Made by a program: the position numbers and the translations under genes. Under the pieces are notes generated by a model. That model made no database searches. It saw nothing but the letters and a program-made list of their open reading frames with translations, and was not told the origin of the DNA. From Bacillota bacterium (GTDB lineage: Bacteria > Bacillota > Clostridia > Oscillospirales > Ruminococcaceae): a stretch of 64,000 bases of DNA. The stretch lies in assembly GCA_023412215.1 (NCBI GenBank), contig JAEYNX010000014.1, positions 349,204 through 413,203 on the forward strand, given 5' to 3'. Positions 8,991-17,315 of the stretch are shown here, piece by piece. The first letter of the stretch is position 1; each line of letters starts with the position of its first letter.

Positions 8991-9047
8991 GTTTCTTCTC
9001 CTTTACCCGCAGAGTATAACCTGCGTGGTTTTTTAACGCACGTTCGT

Positions 9048-9515
9048 CTATATCAGCTGCAAGGTCATCGGTGTTTCTTTTTGCGCTGTGACCGTAAAGC
9101 CCAGCTTCTCGTAGACAGGCCTGCCCGCTTCGGTGGCGGAAAGCTCGATAACCGATACGTTCATCGCTTTCGCCTGCCGGATGATACACTCCAGCACCGC
9201 CGTGGCGCATCCCCTGCCGCGATACTCGGGATAGGTAAAAACATTGTGCAGCGTCGCGGTCTTGCCGGTGATGAACCGCGGGTTCGCGGGCTTTTCACTG
9301 GCGGCGAGATAGGCTGTCGATACTACCGTCCCATCCGCCTCGCCCAAAACCGCCACAAAGTCGGCATTTAAATGCGCCGCAAAGTAGGCCGCAAGCTGTG
9401 CGCGGACGGCCCGCTCCATATCCGGCTCAAGCGGCCCGAACAGTATTCTTAAAAACTCCAGCCGCAGGGTGATGAGGGTTTCAATATCCTGTATGTCTGC
9501 CGTACGCACGTTCAT
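9048..9515 (-). CDS. GNAT-family N-acetyltransferase
   Basis: This is a 155-residue acetyl-CoA-dependent acetyltransferase of unknown substrate. The acetyl-CoA-binding core is visible as TLHNVFTYPEYRGRGCATAVLE (the R-G-R-G-C-A signature), followed by a C-terminal RPVYEKLGF motif. A TTG two codons upstream is possible, but AAGAAGG is better spaced for the ATG at 9515. It lies inside the purine operon between purN and purO with short gaps, so it is co-transcribed. Whether it has a purine-related role is unknown. Confidence 0.88.
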   Translation of the reverse strand: MNVRTADIQDIETLITLRLEFLRILFGPLEPDMERAVRAQLAAYFAAHLNADFVAVLGEADGTVVSTAYLAASEKPANPRFITGKTATLHNVFTYPEYRGRGCATAVLECIIRQAKAMNVSVIELSATEAGRPVYEKLGFTVTAQKETPMTLQLI

Positions 9516-9541
9516 ACGCAAGCCTTCTTTGCTTTCTGTCT

Positions 9542-10147
9542 TTACTGCCGGTTGTTATCAAGTTCCGCGCTGAGCATGGCGACCGCCTTGGGCAGAATCA
9601 CCCACTCGGCCTGTTCCATCACGCGCCGCTGCAGGGTCTCGGGGGTGTCGCCCTCCTGTATGTTTACCGCCTGCTGCAAAAGGATTCTGCCGCCGTCGGT
9701 GATCTCGTTGACCAGATGAACGGTGGCGCCCGTCACCTTCACGCCATACGCAAGCGCCGCCTCGTGCACCTTCAGCCCGTAAAAGCCGTCTCCGCAGAAG
9801 GAGGGGATAAGCGACGGGTGAACGTTCACGATACGGTCGCGGTATTCGCTTATCACAGCGGGGCCAAGGATGCACAGAAAACCCGCCAGCACCACCAGAT
9901 GGATGTTGTGCTGCCTGAGCACCCCCACCAGCGCCTCATCAAAGGCCTGCGGGGTATCGTACTCACGCCGCGCAACCACAGCGGTAGCAATGCCATGCTC
10001 CTCCGCACGTTTAAGCGCGTAGGCCTTGTGGCTGCTGGCCACCACGAGCGCAACCGCACCGTGCGGGTTTTCGCCTCTCTCCTGCGCGTCAAGCAGCGCC
10101 TGCAGGTTGGTTCCGCCGCCCGACACCAGCACCGCGATGTTAATCAT
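9542..10147 (-). CDS. purN: phosphoribosylglycinamide formyltransferase
   Basis: This enzyme transfers a formyl group from 10-formyl-tetrahydrofolate to GAR. It is 201 residues, normal for PurN. The N-terminal I-A-V-L-V-S-G-G-G-T-N-L-Q-A-L phosphate-binding loop, the catalytic-site H-P-S-L-I-P-S-F and the later T-V-H-L-V-N..D-G-G-R-I-L are intact. An in-frame ATG four codons upstream exists; the chosen ATG fits the family N-terminus and gives the same 14-base spacing to the upstream hairpin as in the related leaders. Confidence 0.95.
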   Translation of the reverse strand: MINIAVLVSGGGTNLQALLDAQERGENPHGAVALVVASSHKAYALKRAEEHGIATAVVARREYDTPQAFDEALVGVLRQHNIHLVVLAGFLCILGPAVISEYRDRIVNVHPSLIPSFCGDGFYGLKVHEAALAYGVKVTGATVHLVNEITDGGRILLQQAVNIQEGDTPETLQRRVMEQAEWVILPKAVAMLSAELDNNRQ

Positions 10148-10159
10148 ACTAAGATTCAT

Positions 10160-10312
10160 ACCCTTTCTCTGGGGCTTTACGCCCTAGAGAAAGGGCATAA
10201 ACCCAATATAAAAAATGTCGGTGCCGCTATAGCGGCAGGAGCGGCTGTGCCGCGATAGACAGTTTTTCAAGGTTGAAAGATTTCTTTCAACCTGCCATGC
10301 CTTTCTTGTGTT
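10160..10312 (-). repeat. palindromic intergenic element, copy B (before purN)
   Basis: This copy lies between purM and purN, with the same module order as copy A: hairpin CCCTTTCTCTGGGGC / GCCCTAGAGAAAGGG (10162-10196), then GGTGCCGC..TAGCGGCAGGA, then AGACAGTTTTTCAAGGTTGAAAG and CTTTCAACCTGCCATGCCTTTC. Its terminal hairpin ends 14 bases from the purN start codon. Confidence 0.8.
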
Positions 10313-10327
10313 ATCCAAGCGAAAGAC

Positions 10328-11362
10328 TTACGCTATTATAACACCTTCGTCGCCTGCTACCACCTCGCCGATCACCCTTGCGGTTTCACCGGCGGCAGTA
10401 AGCACCGAGAGAGCGGTGTCAACGTCTTCCTTCGCCACGATCACGCACATGCCGGTGCCCATGTTGTAGGTGTTGAACATGTCGCGCTCGCCGATGCCGC
10501 CCTTTTGCTGAATGAGCGTAAAGATAGACGGGATCACAAGGCTATCTCTATCAATCTTCGCGGTTAAGCCGCTCGGCAGCGCGCGCGGAATGTTCTCGTA
10601 AAAGCCGCCGCCCGTGATGTGGCTGATACTTTTAACCGGTACCTTCTCCATAAGCGCCAGAATGGCCTTTACATAGATGCGGGTGGGGGTGAGCAGCTCT
10701 TCGCCGAGGGTTTTGCCAAGCTCGGGGTAAAAGGCATTCAGGTCGGCGTTCTCGATGTCGAACACCTTGCGCACCAGCGAGAAGCCATTGGAGTGAACAC
10801 CCGAGGAAGCGAGTGAGATAAGGGCATCCCCCGCCCTCACATTCTCGTTATCCAGGATTTTGGCCTTATCCACCACGCCCACGGAGAAGCCCGCGAGGTC
10901 GTATTCTTCGGGGGCATAAAAGCCGGGCATCTCGGCGGTTTCACCGCCCACCAGCGAGGCGCCCGCCTGACGGCAGCCGTCCGCCACGCCCGAAACGATG
11001 TCGGCCACCCGCTCGGGGACATTCTTGCCCACCGCCACGTAGTCGAGAAAAACAAGGGGCTTCGCGCCTGAGCAGACGATGTCGTTTACGCACATCGCCA
11101 CACAGTCGATTCCCACGGTATTGTGTTTATTGAGTAAAAAGGCCAGCTTGAGCTTGGTGCCCACACCGTCGGTACCCGAAACGAGCACGGGTCTTTCAAT
11201 GCCGGTTAAATCCAGCTCAAAAAGCCCGCCGAAGCCGCCGATGCCGGAGAGCACCCCTTTGGTGAAGGTGGACGCCACCGAGCTTTTCATCAGTTCCACG
11301 GCCTTATACCCTGCGGTAACATCCACGCCCGCAGCCTTGTAGCTTTCGCTGAAGCTCTTCAT
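10328..11362 (-). CDS. purM: phosphoribosylformylglycinamidine cyclo-ligase (AIR synthetase)
   Basis: This ATP-dependent enzyme closes FGAM to AIR in purine synthesis. It is 344 residues, the standard PurM length. The signature V-S-G-T-D-G-V-G-T-K-L-K lies at residues 62-72, with KPLVFLDYVAVGK and VGGETAEMPGFY further on. The frame is open ten codons upstream, but the ATG before KSFSESYKAAGVD has AAGGAG 9 bases away. It is in the purine operon between purF and purN. Confidence 0.96.
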   Translation of the reverse strand: MKSFSESYKAAGVDVTAGYKAVELMKSSVASTFTKGVLSGIGGFGGLFELDLTGIERPVLVSGTDGVGTKLKLAFLLNKHNTVGIDCVAMCVNDIVCSGAKPLVFLDYVAVGKNVPERVADIVSGVADGCRQAGASLVGGETAEMPGFYAPEEYDLAGFSVGVVDKAKILDNENVRAGDALISLASSGVHSNGFSLVRKVFDIENADLNAFYPELGKTLGEELLTPTRIYVKAILALMEKVPVKSISHITGGGFYENIPRALPSGLTAKIDRDSLVIPSIFTLIQQKGGIGERDMFNTYNMGTGMCVIVAKEDVDTALSVLTAAGETARVIGEVVAGDEGVIIA

Positions 11363-11369
11363 TCGTTTA

Positions 11370-11508
11370 GCTCCTTCTATCCTAAATTCCACGCCGTTAT
11401 TGAAAACGGCGCGGCGGCTTTAAGCCGCCGAATTGTCGTATAATACTTATTTTGTGGTAACGCTTTGCGCTGCCGCTCCCCGCCAAAGGCGGGGATTAAA
11501 TGAAGAAT
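11370..11508. repeat. second palindromic element family, copy 1
   Basis: This intergenic element lies between purF and purM. In plus-strand order it has TAAATTCCA, a TTGAAAACGG segment, a CGGCGGCTTTAAGCCGCCG palindrome running into GAAT, then a CCCCGCCAAAGGCGGGG palindrome and GATTAAATGAAGAATG. The same series occurs at 31,200-31,325 and in part at about 18,030-18,118. It shows no coding capacity. Confidence 0.65.
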
Positions 11509-11522
11509 GCTATTATATTGTT

Positions 11523-12992
11523 TTATCCCTGCTTCACAAACGATACGTGCTTGTCTTCCTTTTCTTCCGGCGTATCGCTGATCTTGCTTTCAAACTTGTC
11601 CTTGCGGATGTCGGCGGGCGTTTCTACGGGGTAGTTGCCCGTAAAGCAGGCGTCGCAGAAGCCGCAGTTGGCCCCTTCGGCAATCTTCTTCACGCTGTCG
11701 GTGCTAATGAAGCCAAGGCTGTCTACACCGATCATCTTGCCGATCTCCTCCACCGACATCTTGCAGGCGATAAGGTTCTCCTTGCTGTCGATATCGGTGC
11801 CGAAGTAGCAGGGGTTCATGAAGGGGGGCGCGGAGATGCGCATGTGTATCTCCTTGGCGCCCGCTTCCCTCACCAGCTTTACAATCCGCGCGCTGGTGGT
11901 GCCGCGTACAATCGAGTCGTCCACCAGCACCACGCGCTTGCCGCTGACAGTGGCCTTGAGCACGTTTAGCTTGATCCTTACCGCGTCCTCGCGCTGTGCC
12001 TGAGAAGGCTGGATGAAGGTTCTGCCTACGTAGCGGTTTTTGATAAGCCCGATGCCGTAGGGAATGCCGGACTGCCGCGAGTAGCCGATGGCGGCGTCGA
12101 GCCCCGAATCGGGTACGCCCACCACCACGTCGGCCTGCACGGGGTGCTCAAGCGCAAGGTAGGCGCCCGCCCGCAGCCGCGCGTTGTGCACCGAGGCGCC
12201 CTCGATGATCGAATCCGGCCTTGCGAAGTAGATAAACTCAAACACACACAGGTGCCCTTTATCCTTGCCGCAGTGGCTCTTGATGCTGCGCACGCCGTTT
12301 TTATCCACCACCACGATCTCGCCCGGCTCAAGGTCGCGCACAAACTCGGCGCCAAGGCTGTCGAGCGCGCAGCTTTCGGAGGCGAACACGATGTCGCCGC
12401 CGCGCTTGCCCATGCACAGCGGGCGGAAGCCCACAGGGTCGCGCGCCGCGATCAGCTTCTGGGGGGACATCATGATGAGCGAGTACGCCCCCTTGATGCG
12501 GTCCATCGCCTTCTCTACGGCGGCCTCGATGCTGGGGGAGCTGATGCGCGCCTGCGTGATGATGTAGGCGATCACCTCGGTGTCGTTGGTGGTGTGGAAG
12601 ATGGCACCGCCCATCTCCAGCTCCTCGCGCAGCGCTTCGGCGTTTACAAGGTTGCCGTTGTGGGCAAGCACCATCTTGCCCTTGATGTGCTTGATGACAA
12701 GCGGCTGGGCATTGGTGCGGCTCTGGTTGCCGGTGGTGGAATAGCGCACGTGCCCCACCGCCATGTTGCCATCGCCGAGCTTTTTGAGCACGTCGGCGTT
12801 GAACACCTCGGGCACCAGCCCGATATCCTTATGGGCGGTGATTACACCGTCGTCGTTTACCGCAATACCGCAGCTTTCCTGCCCGCGGTGCTGCAGGGCA
12901 TACAGCGCAAAGTAGGCGCTGGCCGCAACGGGGCCGCGGTGCTGCGAGTAGATGCCGAATACGCCGCATTCCTCTTTTATGGTATCAAACAT
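11523..12992 (-). CDS. purF: amidophosphoribosyltransferase
   Basis: This is the first committed step of purine synthesis, making phosphoribosylamine from PRPP and glutamine. It is 489 residues. An N-terminal Ntn glutaminase domain starts M-F-D-T-I-K-E-E-C-G-V-F-G-I-Y; Cys9 would become the nucleophile after an eight-residue propeptide is removed. The phosphoribosyltransferase loop V-V-L-V-D-D-S-I-V-R-G-T-T-S is near residue 350. A late cysteine cluster (C-G-F-C-D-A-C, about 445) fits the [4Fe-4S]-containing Bacillus type. The frame extends upstream, but this ATG matches the family start; an ATG five codons earlier is possible. Confidence 0.95.
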   Translation of the reverse strand: MFDTIKEECGVFGIYSQHRGPVAASAYFALYALQHRGQESCGIAVNDDGVITAHKDIGLVPEVFNADVLKKLGDGNMAVGHVRYSTTGNQSRTNAQPLVIKHIKGKMVLAHNGNLVNAEALREELEMGGAIFHTTNDTEVIAYIITQARISSPSIEAAVEKAMDRIKGAYSLIMMSPQKLIAARDPVGFRPLCMGKRGGDIVFASESCALDSLGAEFVRDLEPGEIVVVDKNGVRSIKSHCGKDKGHLCVFEFIYFARPDSIIEGASVHNARLRAGAYLALEHPVQADVVVGVPDSGLDAAIGYSRQSGIPYGIGLIKNRYVGRTFIQPSQAQREDAVRIKLNVLKATVSGKRVVLVDDSIVRGTTSARIVKLVREAGAKEIHMRISAPPFMNPCYFGTDIDSKENLIACKMSVEEIGKMIGVDSLGFISTDSVKKIAEGANCGFCDACFTGNYPVETPADIRKDKFESKISDTPEEKEDKHVSFVKQG

Positions 12993-13115
12993 ACGTAAAC
13001 CCGCCATTTCTCCGGCAGACTGCTGTGCCCTACCCTCTCGCCGGAAAAGGGTATGTAAGGGGTTGCTGTGCATACGAGGTGGGCAATAAGACCACAGCTT
13101 GTCCTATCATCGGTA

Positions 13116-13826
13116 TTACTCGCCGAGCAGGCGCTTCATAATTTCGTGGTAGGCGTCCTCTACGCCGCCAAGGTCGCGGCGGAAGCGGTCTTTATCCAGC
13201 TTTTCGCCGGTTTTGCTGTCCCAGAAGCGGCAGGTGTCGGGCGAAATCTCGTCGGCGAGCACGATGGCGCCGTCGGCAAGGCGGCCGAACTCCAGCTTAA
13301 AGTCTATGAGCTCAATGCCGAGGTCTTTGAGGTACTCGGTGAGGATCGCGTTTACCTTAAAGGAGTAAGCGGCAATGGTCGCAAGCTCCTCGCTGGTGGC
13401 AAGCTGCATGGCATAGATGTGGTAGTCGTTGATCATCGGGTCGCCCAGCGCGTCGTCTTTGTAGCAGTATTCCAGCACGGTGCGGGCCATCTTGGTGCCC
13501 TCGGGGATGCCGAGGCGCTTGGAGAGCGAGCCTGCCGCGATGTTGCGCACAATCACCTCGATGGGAACGATGGTTACCTTCTTTACGAGCGTCTCGCGGT
13601 CGGAGAGCTCCTGCACCAGATGTGTGGGCACGCCCTTGCTCTCCAGCAGCTTCATCAGGTGGTTGGTCACGCGGTTGTTGATGATGCCCTTTTCGGCGAT
13701 GGTGCCCTTTTTCAGGCCGTTAAACGCCGTGGCGTCGTCTTTATAATCTACAATAAAAAGGTTTGGGTCGTCGGTTGCGAATACCTTTTTGGCTTTTCCT
13801 TCGTATACCTGTTCTAACTTCTTCAT
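13116..13826 (-). CDS. purC: SAICAR synthetase
   Basis: Phosphoribosylaminoimidazole-succinocarboxamide synthase condenses CAIR with aspartate. It is 236 residues, typical for PurC. The opening M-K-K-L-E-Q-V-Y-E-G-K-A-K-K-V-F and the VEVIVRNIAAGS and LIDFKLEFG segments are family landmarks. An ATG three codons earlier overlaps the GGAGG site, so the ATG with 9-base spacing is chosen. It follows purE by 31 bases. Confidence 0.96.
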   Translation of the reverse strand: MKKLEQVYEGKAKKVFATDDPNLFIVDYKDDATAFNGLKKGTIAEKGIINNRVTNHLMKLLESKGVPTHLVQELSDRETLVKKVTIVPIEVIVRNIAAGSLSKRLGIPEGTKMARTVLEYCYKDDALGDPMINDYHIYAMQLATSEELATIAAYSFKVNAILTEYLKDLGIELIDFKLEFGRLADGAIVLADEISPDTCRFWDSKTGEKLDKDRFRRDLGGVEDAYHEIMKRLLGE

Positions 13827-13857
13827 GATGTACATCCTCCGTTAATTGTTTAATATT

Positions 13858-14361
13858 TTATAGGTTTTGAATCTTCTCTTGTACGGCTTTATCGGCTGCC
13901 AGCACGCCCTGCTCCATCTCCTGCTTGTAGGCGGCAAGCTTGTCCGCCAGTATGGTGTCGCTGACCGCTAAAATCTGCACCGCCAGCAGCGCCGCGTTGT
14001 CGGCACCGTCTATGGCAACGGTCGCCACCGGCACGCCCTTTGGCATCTGCACCGTGGAAAGAAGCGCGTCCAGCCCGTCTAACGTCGAGGATTTGATCGG
14101 CACCCCGATCACCGGCAATGTGGTGTGCGCCGCTAAAACGCCCGCCAAATGTGCCGCCTTACCCGCCGCCGCGATGATTGCCCCGTAGCCGTTCTCACGC
14201 GCATTTTTAGAAAACGCGCAGGCCTGTGCGGGGGTGCGGTGTGCCGACATCACGTGCACCGTCGCCTCTACTCCGAATTTTTTGAGTGTTACAATTGCGC
14301 CCTGCATAATGCCAAGGTCGCTGTCGCTGCCCATGATGATTGCTACTTTTTTATTCTGCAT
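13858..14361 (-). CDS. purE: N5-carboxyaminoimidazole ribonucleotide mutase
   Basis: This enzyme converts N5-CAIR to CAIR. It is 167 residues. The G-S-D-S-D loop (residues 11-15) and S-A-H-R-T-P (39-44) of class I PurE are present. A TTG three codons earlier is an alternative start. It is the first gene of the purine operon in this window; purK, purL and purB are not in view. Confidence 0.95.
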   Translation of the reverse strand: MQNKKVAIIMGSDSDLGIMQGAIVTLKKFGVEATVHVMSAHRTPAQACAFSKNARENGYGAIIAAAGKAAHLAGVLAAHTTLPVIGVPIKSSTLDGLDALLSTVQMPKGVPVATVAIDGADNAALLAVQILAVSDTILADKLAAYKQEMEQGVLAADKAVQEKIQNL

Positions 14362-14410
14362 TTTTACCAAACCTTTCCCAAAACTTCTGTTTTTATCATT
14401 TATCTAAGTT

Positions 14411-14439
14411 ATTATGGTCTGTGTTTGCACTTTAGTAAA
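14411..14439 (-). promoter_or_regulatory. possible purine-operon promoter
   Basis: On the minus strand TTTACT (14434-14439) and CATAAT (14411-14416) stand 17 bases apart, 50 bases before purE. The -35 match is modest. No purine riboswitch or obvious PurR box was recognised in the short leader. Confidence 0.35.
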
Positions 14440-14464
14440 CATTCTAATGTTTTAGGCTACTGCT

Positions 14465-14971
14465 TCATTTCATTTTATCATTCATTTGAAATTTACTTCT
14501 TGCTATTTCTAATCCTAAATTCTTTTTTTGAATAATAATGCAATACGAATTATCTTCAACGGATTCAATTTTTCCTATAGTATACTCTGATAAATCTAAT
14601 AGACCTGCTAATATTGAGGGAGTTTCAATATTTATCTCCATATTATCTAGCTTATAAGGAAAGGGACTATACGGATTTTGCGTATGAAAATAAATCGCAT
14701 CATATTCACCTTTATGATTGTCTAAATAAACCCATGATTGAAAGTCTCTTGCGTACCCTTTTGTTAACATCTCAATTTGATCCAAAATCTTTATATAATA
14801 CAGAATGTGTATCTTCCTATGTTTTTCACTTGTATTGGTAATACCATCCCCATCTAAATGGGTATGCGAGATGTTATACCAAGAGCCCTCTGTCAAGTCT
14901 AAACTAAAGTCTCTTAATTTCCTATTAACAATTCTATAGTGCTTTTTTAAATCTCTGGTCGTTTTTTTCAA
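14465..14971 (-). CDS. hypothetical protein, AT-rich orphan
   Basis: This is a 168-residue protein I cannot assign. It starts at TTG, supported by a GGGGTGAT ribosome site 5 bases upstream, a close anti-Shine-Dalgarno match. The sequence is soluble and rich in aromatic residues: SWYNISHTHLDGDGI, ILYYIKILDQIEML, then DAIYFHTQNPYS. Codon use is markedly AT-rich (many AAT, TTT, ATA) compared with purE and the SPFH gene on either side, which suggests recent acquisition. Small stand-alone proteins of this size include toxin-immunity proteins, but nothing here proves that. Confidence 0.6.
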   Translation of the reverse strand: MKKTTRDLKKHYRIVNRKLRDFSLDLTEGSWYNISHTHLDGDGITNTSEKHRKIHILYYIKILDQIEMLTKGYARDFQSWVYLDNHKGEYDAIYFHTQNPYSPFPYKLDNMEINIETPSILAGLLDLSEYTIGKIESVEDNSYCIIIQKKNLGLEIARSKFQMNDKMK

Positions 14972-15455
14972 GCAAAATCACCCCGATATTCCTCTCAGCA
15001 ATGAAAAGCCTTTTGGGAAATGGTTAAGTTTAATGAATGAATAATTGAACTTTTAATTGACTGTCATTCTCGTACAAATGAATCGAAAATCGTTGCTAAA
15101 AATAAAAACAGGCTATGGTGGGGTACACCATAGCCTGCAGCTATTCTATCATTTTTCCGGAAGAGGCTTGAGACGCACCGAAGGTGCTACTCGCCCTTTT
15201 GGTTGCACTATGCCCGCAACAATTTCCGGAACCCATCCGCCTATTCTTGCCAACGGCAAACGCACCCATATGGCTCATAACGAAGCTACCCCCGAAACAT
15301 ATGACATACGGCTAATTTTAATAGAACCAGAACTCTATTGTAATGTATTCGTAAATCAAATGCAACGCCGTTTAGGTAAAATCGTTTAGTTGCAGTAAAA
15401 CGCAGGCGCTTTAGGCCGATGAATTGTGCACAAAGCTATGCACACAGCCTCTTAC
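14972..15455. other. gene-free interval
   Basis: No gene is supported here. A 110-codon plus-strand frame (15,057-15,389) has no ribosome site and no protein-like character. The only clear structure is the perfect 12-bp inverted repeat at 15,109-15,137, listed separately. Confidence 0.5.
15102..15137 (-). terminator. perfect 12-bp hairpin, probable terminator
   Basis: CAGGCTATGGTG (15109-15120) and CACCATAGCCTG (15126-15137) form a perfect stem with a 5-base loop. On the minus strand it is followed by TTTTTATTTTTAG, so it should terminate transcripts from the SPFH gene about 320 bases upstream. On the plus strand no T-run follows directly. Confidence 0.6.
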
Positions 15456-16403
15456 CTATTGCGCGATGTTCTTATCGGTGAGCAGTTCCTTTACCGAGGC
15501 CGAAAGCCCCGCCATGGACTGAATCTCGGAGGGGATGATAATCTTGGTGGCCTTGCCGTCGCACGCCTTCACCAAGGCCTCAAAGCTCTTGAGCGCCAGT
15601 ACCCGCTCGTTGGGGTTGGCTTCGTTTAACAGCTTGAGGCTGTCGGCCAGCGCGCTCTGCACCTTGAGTATCGACTGCGCCTCGCCCTCCGCCTCGCGGA
15701 TCTTCTGCTCTCTAACAGCATCCGCGCGCAGGATGGCGGACTCCTTCTCGGCCTCAGCGCGCAGGATTACCGACTCCTTCTCGCCTTCCGCCACAAGAAT
15801 CTGGCTTCTCTTTTCGCCCTCGGCGCGCAGGATCGACTCGCGGCGCTCGCGCTCGGCCTTCATCTGCTTCTCCATCGCGTCCTGAATCTCGCGCGGGGGC
15901 AGGATGTTCTTTAGCTCTACGCGGTTTACCTTAATGCCCCACTTGTCGGTGGCGATGTCGAGGATGGTGGTCATCTTGGTGTTGATCACGTCGCGGGAGG
16001 AAAGGGTGCTGTCGAGTTCTAAATCACCGATGATGTTACGCAGGGTGGTGGCGGTTAAAAACTCGATTGCCTGCATGGGGTATTCCACGCCGTAGGCATA
16101 GAGCTTCGGGTCGGTGATATAGAAGAACACCACCGTGTCGATCTGCATGGTTACGTTATCCTTGGTGATTACGGGCTGGGGCTTAAAATCGGCCACCTGC
16201 TCTTTAAGGGTAACGCGTTTCGCAATTCGGTCAATAAAGGGTATTTTGAAATGAAGACCCGTCTGCCACGTCTGGTGGTAGGTGCCAAGGCGCTCCACGA
16301 CATAGGCTGTCGCCTGAGGCACGATCTTGATGTTGGCGATAATGAAAAGGAAAACCACCACCACAATAGCTGCAATAATAATCCCCGTTCCTATTCCAGG
16401 CAT
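15456..16403 (-). CDS. SPFH/Band 7 (stomatin/prohibitin-like) membrane protein
   Basis: This is a 315-residue membrane-domain scaffold protein of the stomatin family. One N-terminal membrane helix (about residues 6-27) is followed by the band-7 domain (VERLGTYHQTWQTGLHFKIPF..) and then a long coiled coil with repeated E-S-x-I-L-R-A-E-x-E-K units (about 190-260). A GGAG site stands 5 bases before the ATG. It lies downstream of an NfeD gene; NfeD-stomatin pairs are a known operon arrangement in which NfeD stabilises or assists the scaffold. The molecular role is still general: membrane microdomain organisation. Confidence 0.93.
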   Translation of the reverse strand: MPGIGTGIIIAAIVVVVFLFIIANIKIVPQATAYVVERLGTYHQTWQTGLHFKIPFIDRIAKRVTLKEQVADFKPQPVITKDNVTMQIDTVVFFYITDPKLYAYGVEYPMQAIEFLTATTLRNIIGDLELDSTLSSRDVINTKMTTILDIATDKWGIKVNRVELKNILPPREIQDAMEKQMKAERERRESILRAEGEKRSQILVAEGEKESVILRAEAEKESAILRADAVREQKIREAEGEAQSILKVQSALADSLKLLNEANPNERVLALKSFEALVKACDGKATKIIIPSEIQSMAGLSASVKELLTDKNIAQ

Positions 16404-16502
16404 ATCTACTCCATTCCGCCGCTTTGCACGGCAATCAGTTATGTATCTTCGGCTCCCGCTTCGCAAAGAAGATTTAGCAGGAGTAAACTTTACAAATCCG
16501 TA

Positions 16503-16943
16503 CTAGCTCTTTACAGCCTCCACAAAAACCTTCGCGCCTTCTATTCGCTTGACAATCACCGTTTCGTCGGTGGCAATCTCGCTGCCGTCCTCGCTGCGCG
16601 CCGCCCACGAAAGCCCGTTCACAAACACCCTGCCGGTTTCGCGCAGGTTGTTGATCGGCTGCTCCACAATGCCGGTGCTGCCGATCACCATGTCGGCATT
16701 GGTCGCCGTTTTTTTTGCGCCGATAAGCTTTTTTGCGATGGGGCGGGTGGCGATGAGCAGAATTGCCGCAGCTACAAAAAACAAGGTAACCTGTATCCAC
16801 AGCGGGGCCCCGAGCATACTTGCAATAAGCGCTACCAGCGCACCGCCCGCAAACCAGATGGAGATAAACTGCACCGTTACGGCCTCGGCCACGCCAAATA
16901 TGATGGTGGCGACAAGCCACACAACGGGCATATAGCTTTCCAT
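16503..16943 (-). CDS. NfeD-family membrane protein
   Basis: This is a 146-residue partner of SPFH proteins. Three hydrophobic segments (about 5-25, 28-45, 48-66) are followed by a soluble OB-fold domain (DMVIGSTGIVEQPINNL..GRVFVNGLSWAARSEDG..), the NfeD C-terminal signature. It is the short form without the N-terminal ClpP-like protease domain. A GAAAGGGG site lies about 11 bases upstream; an ATG at codon 5 is an alternative. The SPFH gene follows 99 bases downstream. Confidence 0.9.
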   Translation of the reverse strand: MESYMPVVWLVATIIFGVAEAVTVQFISIWFAGGALVALIASMLGAPLWIQVTLFFVAAAILLIATRPIAKKLIGAKKTATNADMVIGSTGIVEQPINNLRETGRVFVNGLSWAARSEDGSEIATDETVIVKRIEGAKVFVEAVKS

Positions 16944-17116
16944 AAAACAACAATCCCCTTTCTGCCAAGCGGCCGATTGCCGCTTTGTATATCCTATTCA
17001 TTTGCCGTAAAGTCCATGCACCCTGGCGGTAGCCTCAGTATGCCACCCTCTTAGAGATTTACGGTCTTTAGGCGATAAAACGGCCCTCTTGATTAACCAG
17101 AAGCTATTATGTTTAT

Positions 17117-17145
17117 TATACCACAAATGTGTGGAAGCAACAACA
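17117..17145 (-). promoter_or_regulatory. promoter of the NfeD-SPFH operon with palindromic spacer
   Basis: On the minus strand TTGTTG (17140-17145), a 17-base spacer and TATAAT (17117-17122) form a good housekeeping promoter. The spacer contains the inverted repeat CCACA-AATG-TGTGG (17123-17136), a plausible repressor operator. The rest of 16,944-17,315 holds no gene. Confidence 0.6.
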
Positions 17146-17202
17146 CAATTTACCGCTTAAGAAATTTGTGGATTACCGTCGTTTTTGCGATAGATTTGCT
17201 TA

Positions 17203-17231
17203 TGGACGGGATACTATATTTGTGCTAGAAT
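17203..17231 (+). promoter_or_regulatory. probable busR promoter (extended -10)
   Basis: TGGACG (17203-17208), 17 bases, then TAGAAT (17226-17231) preceded by TGC, which makes an extended -10. The regulator's ATG follows 85 bases downstream. Confidence 0.45.
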
Positions 17232-17315
17232 TACGGCGTACAGTTGATGGTCTTCATTTTTTCCGGCCTTATAGTACCGGACGGCAGTTTTAATTGTTCG
17301 CAAAGGGGAAGAATT

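Noticed and set aside
14371..14464. Purine riboswitch before purE
   Set aside because: The leader is too short and AT-rich; no conserved purine-aptamer loops were found.
15057..15389. A 110-codon plus-strand frame in the gap before the SPFH gene
   Set aside because: No ribosome site, it runs through the perfect hairpin at 15,109-15,137, and its composition is not protein-like.
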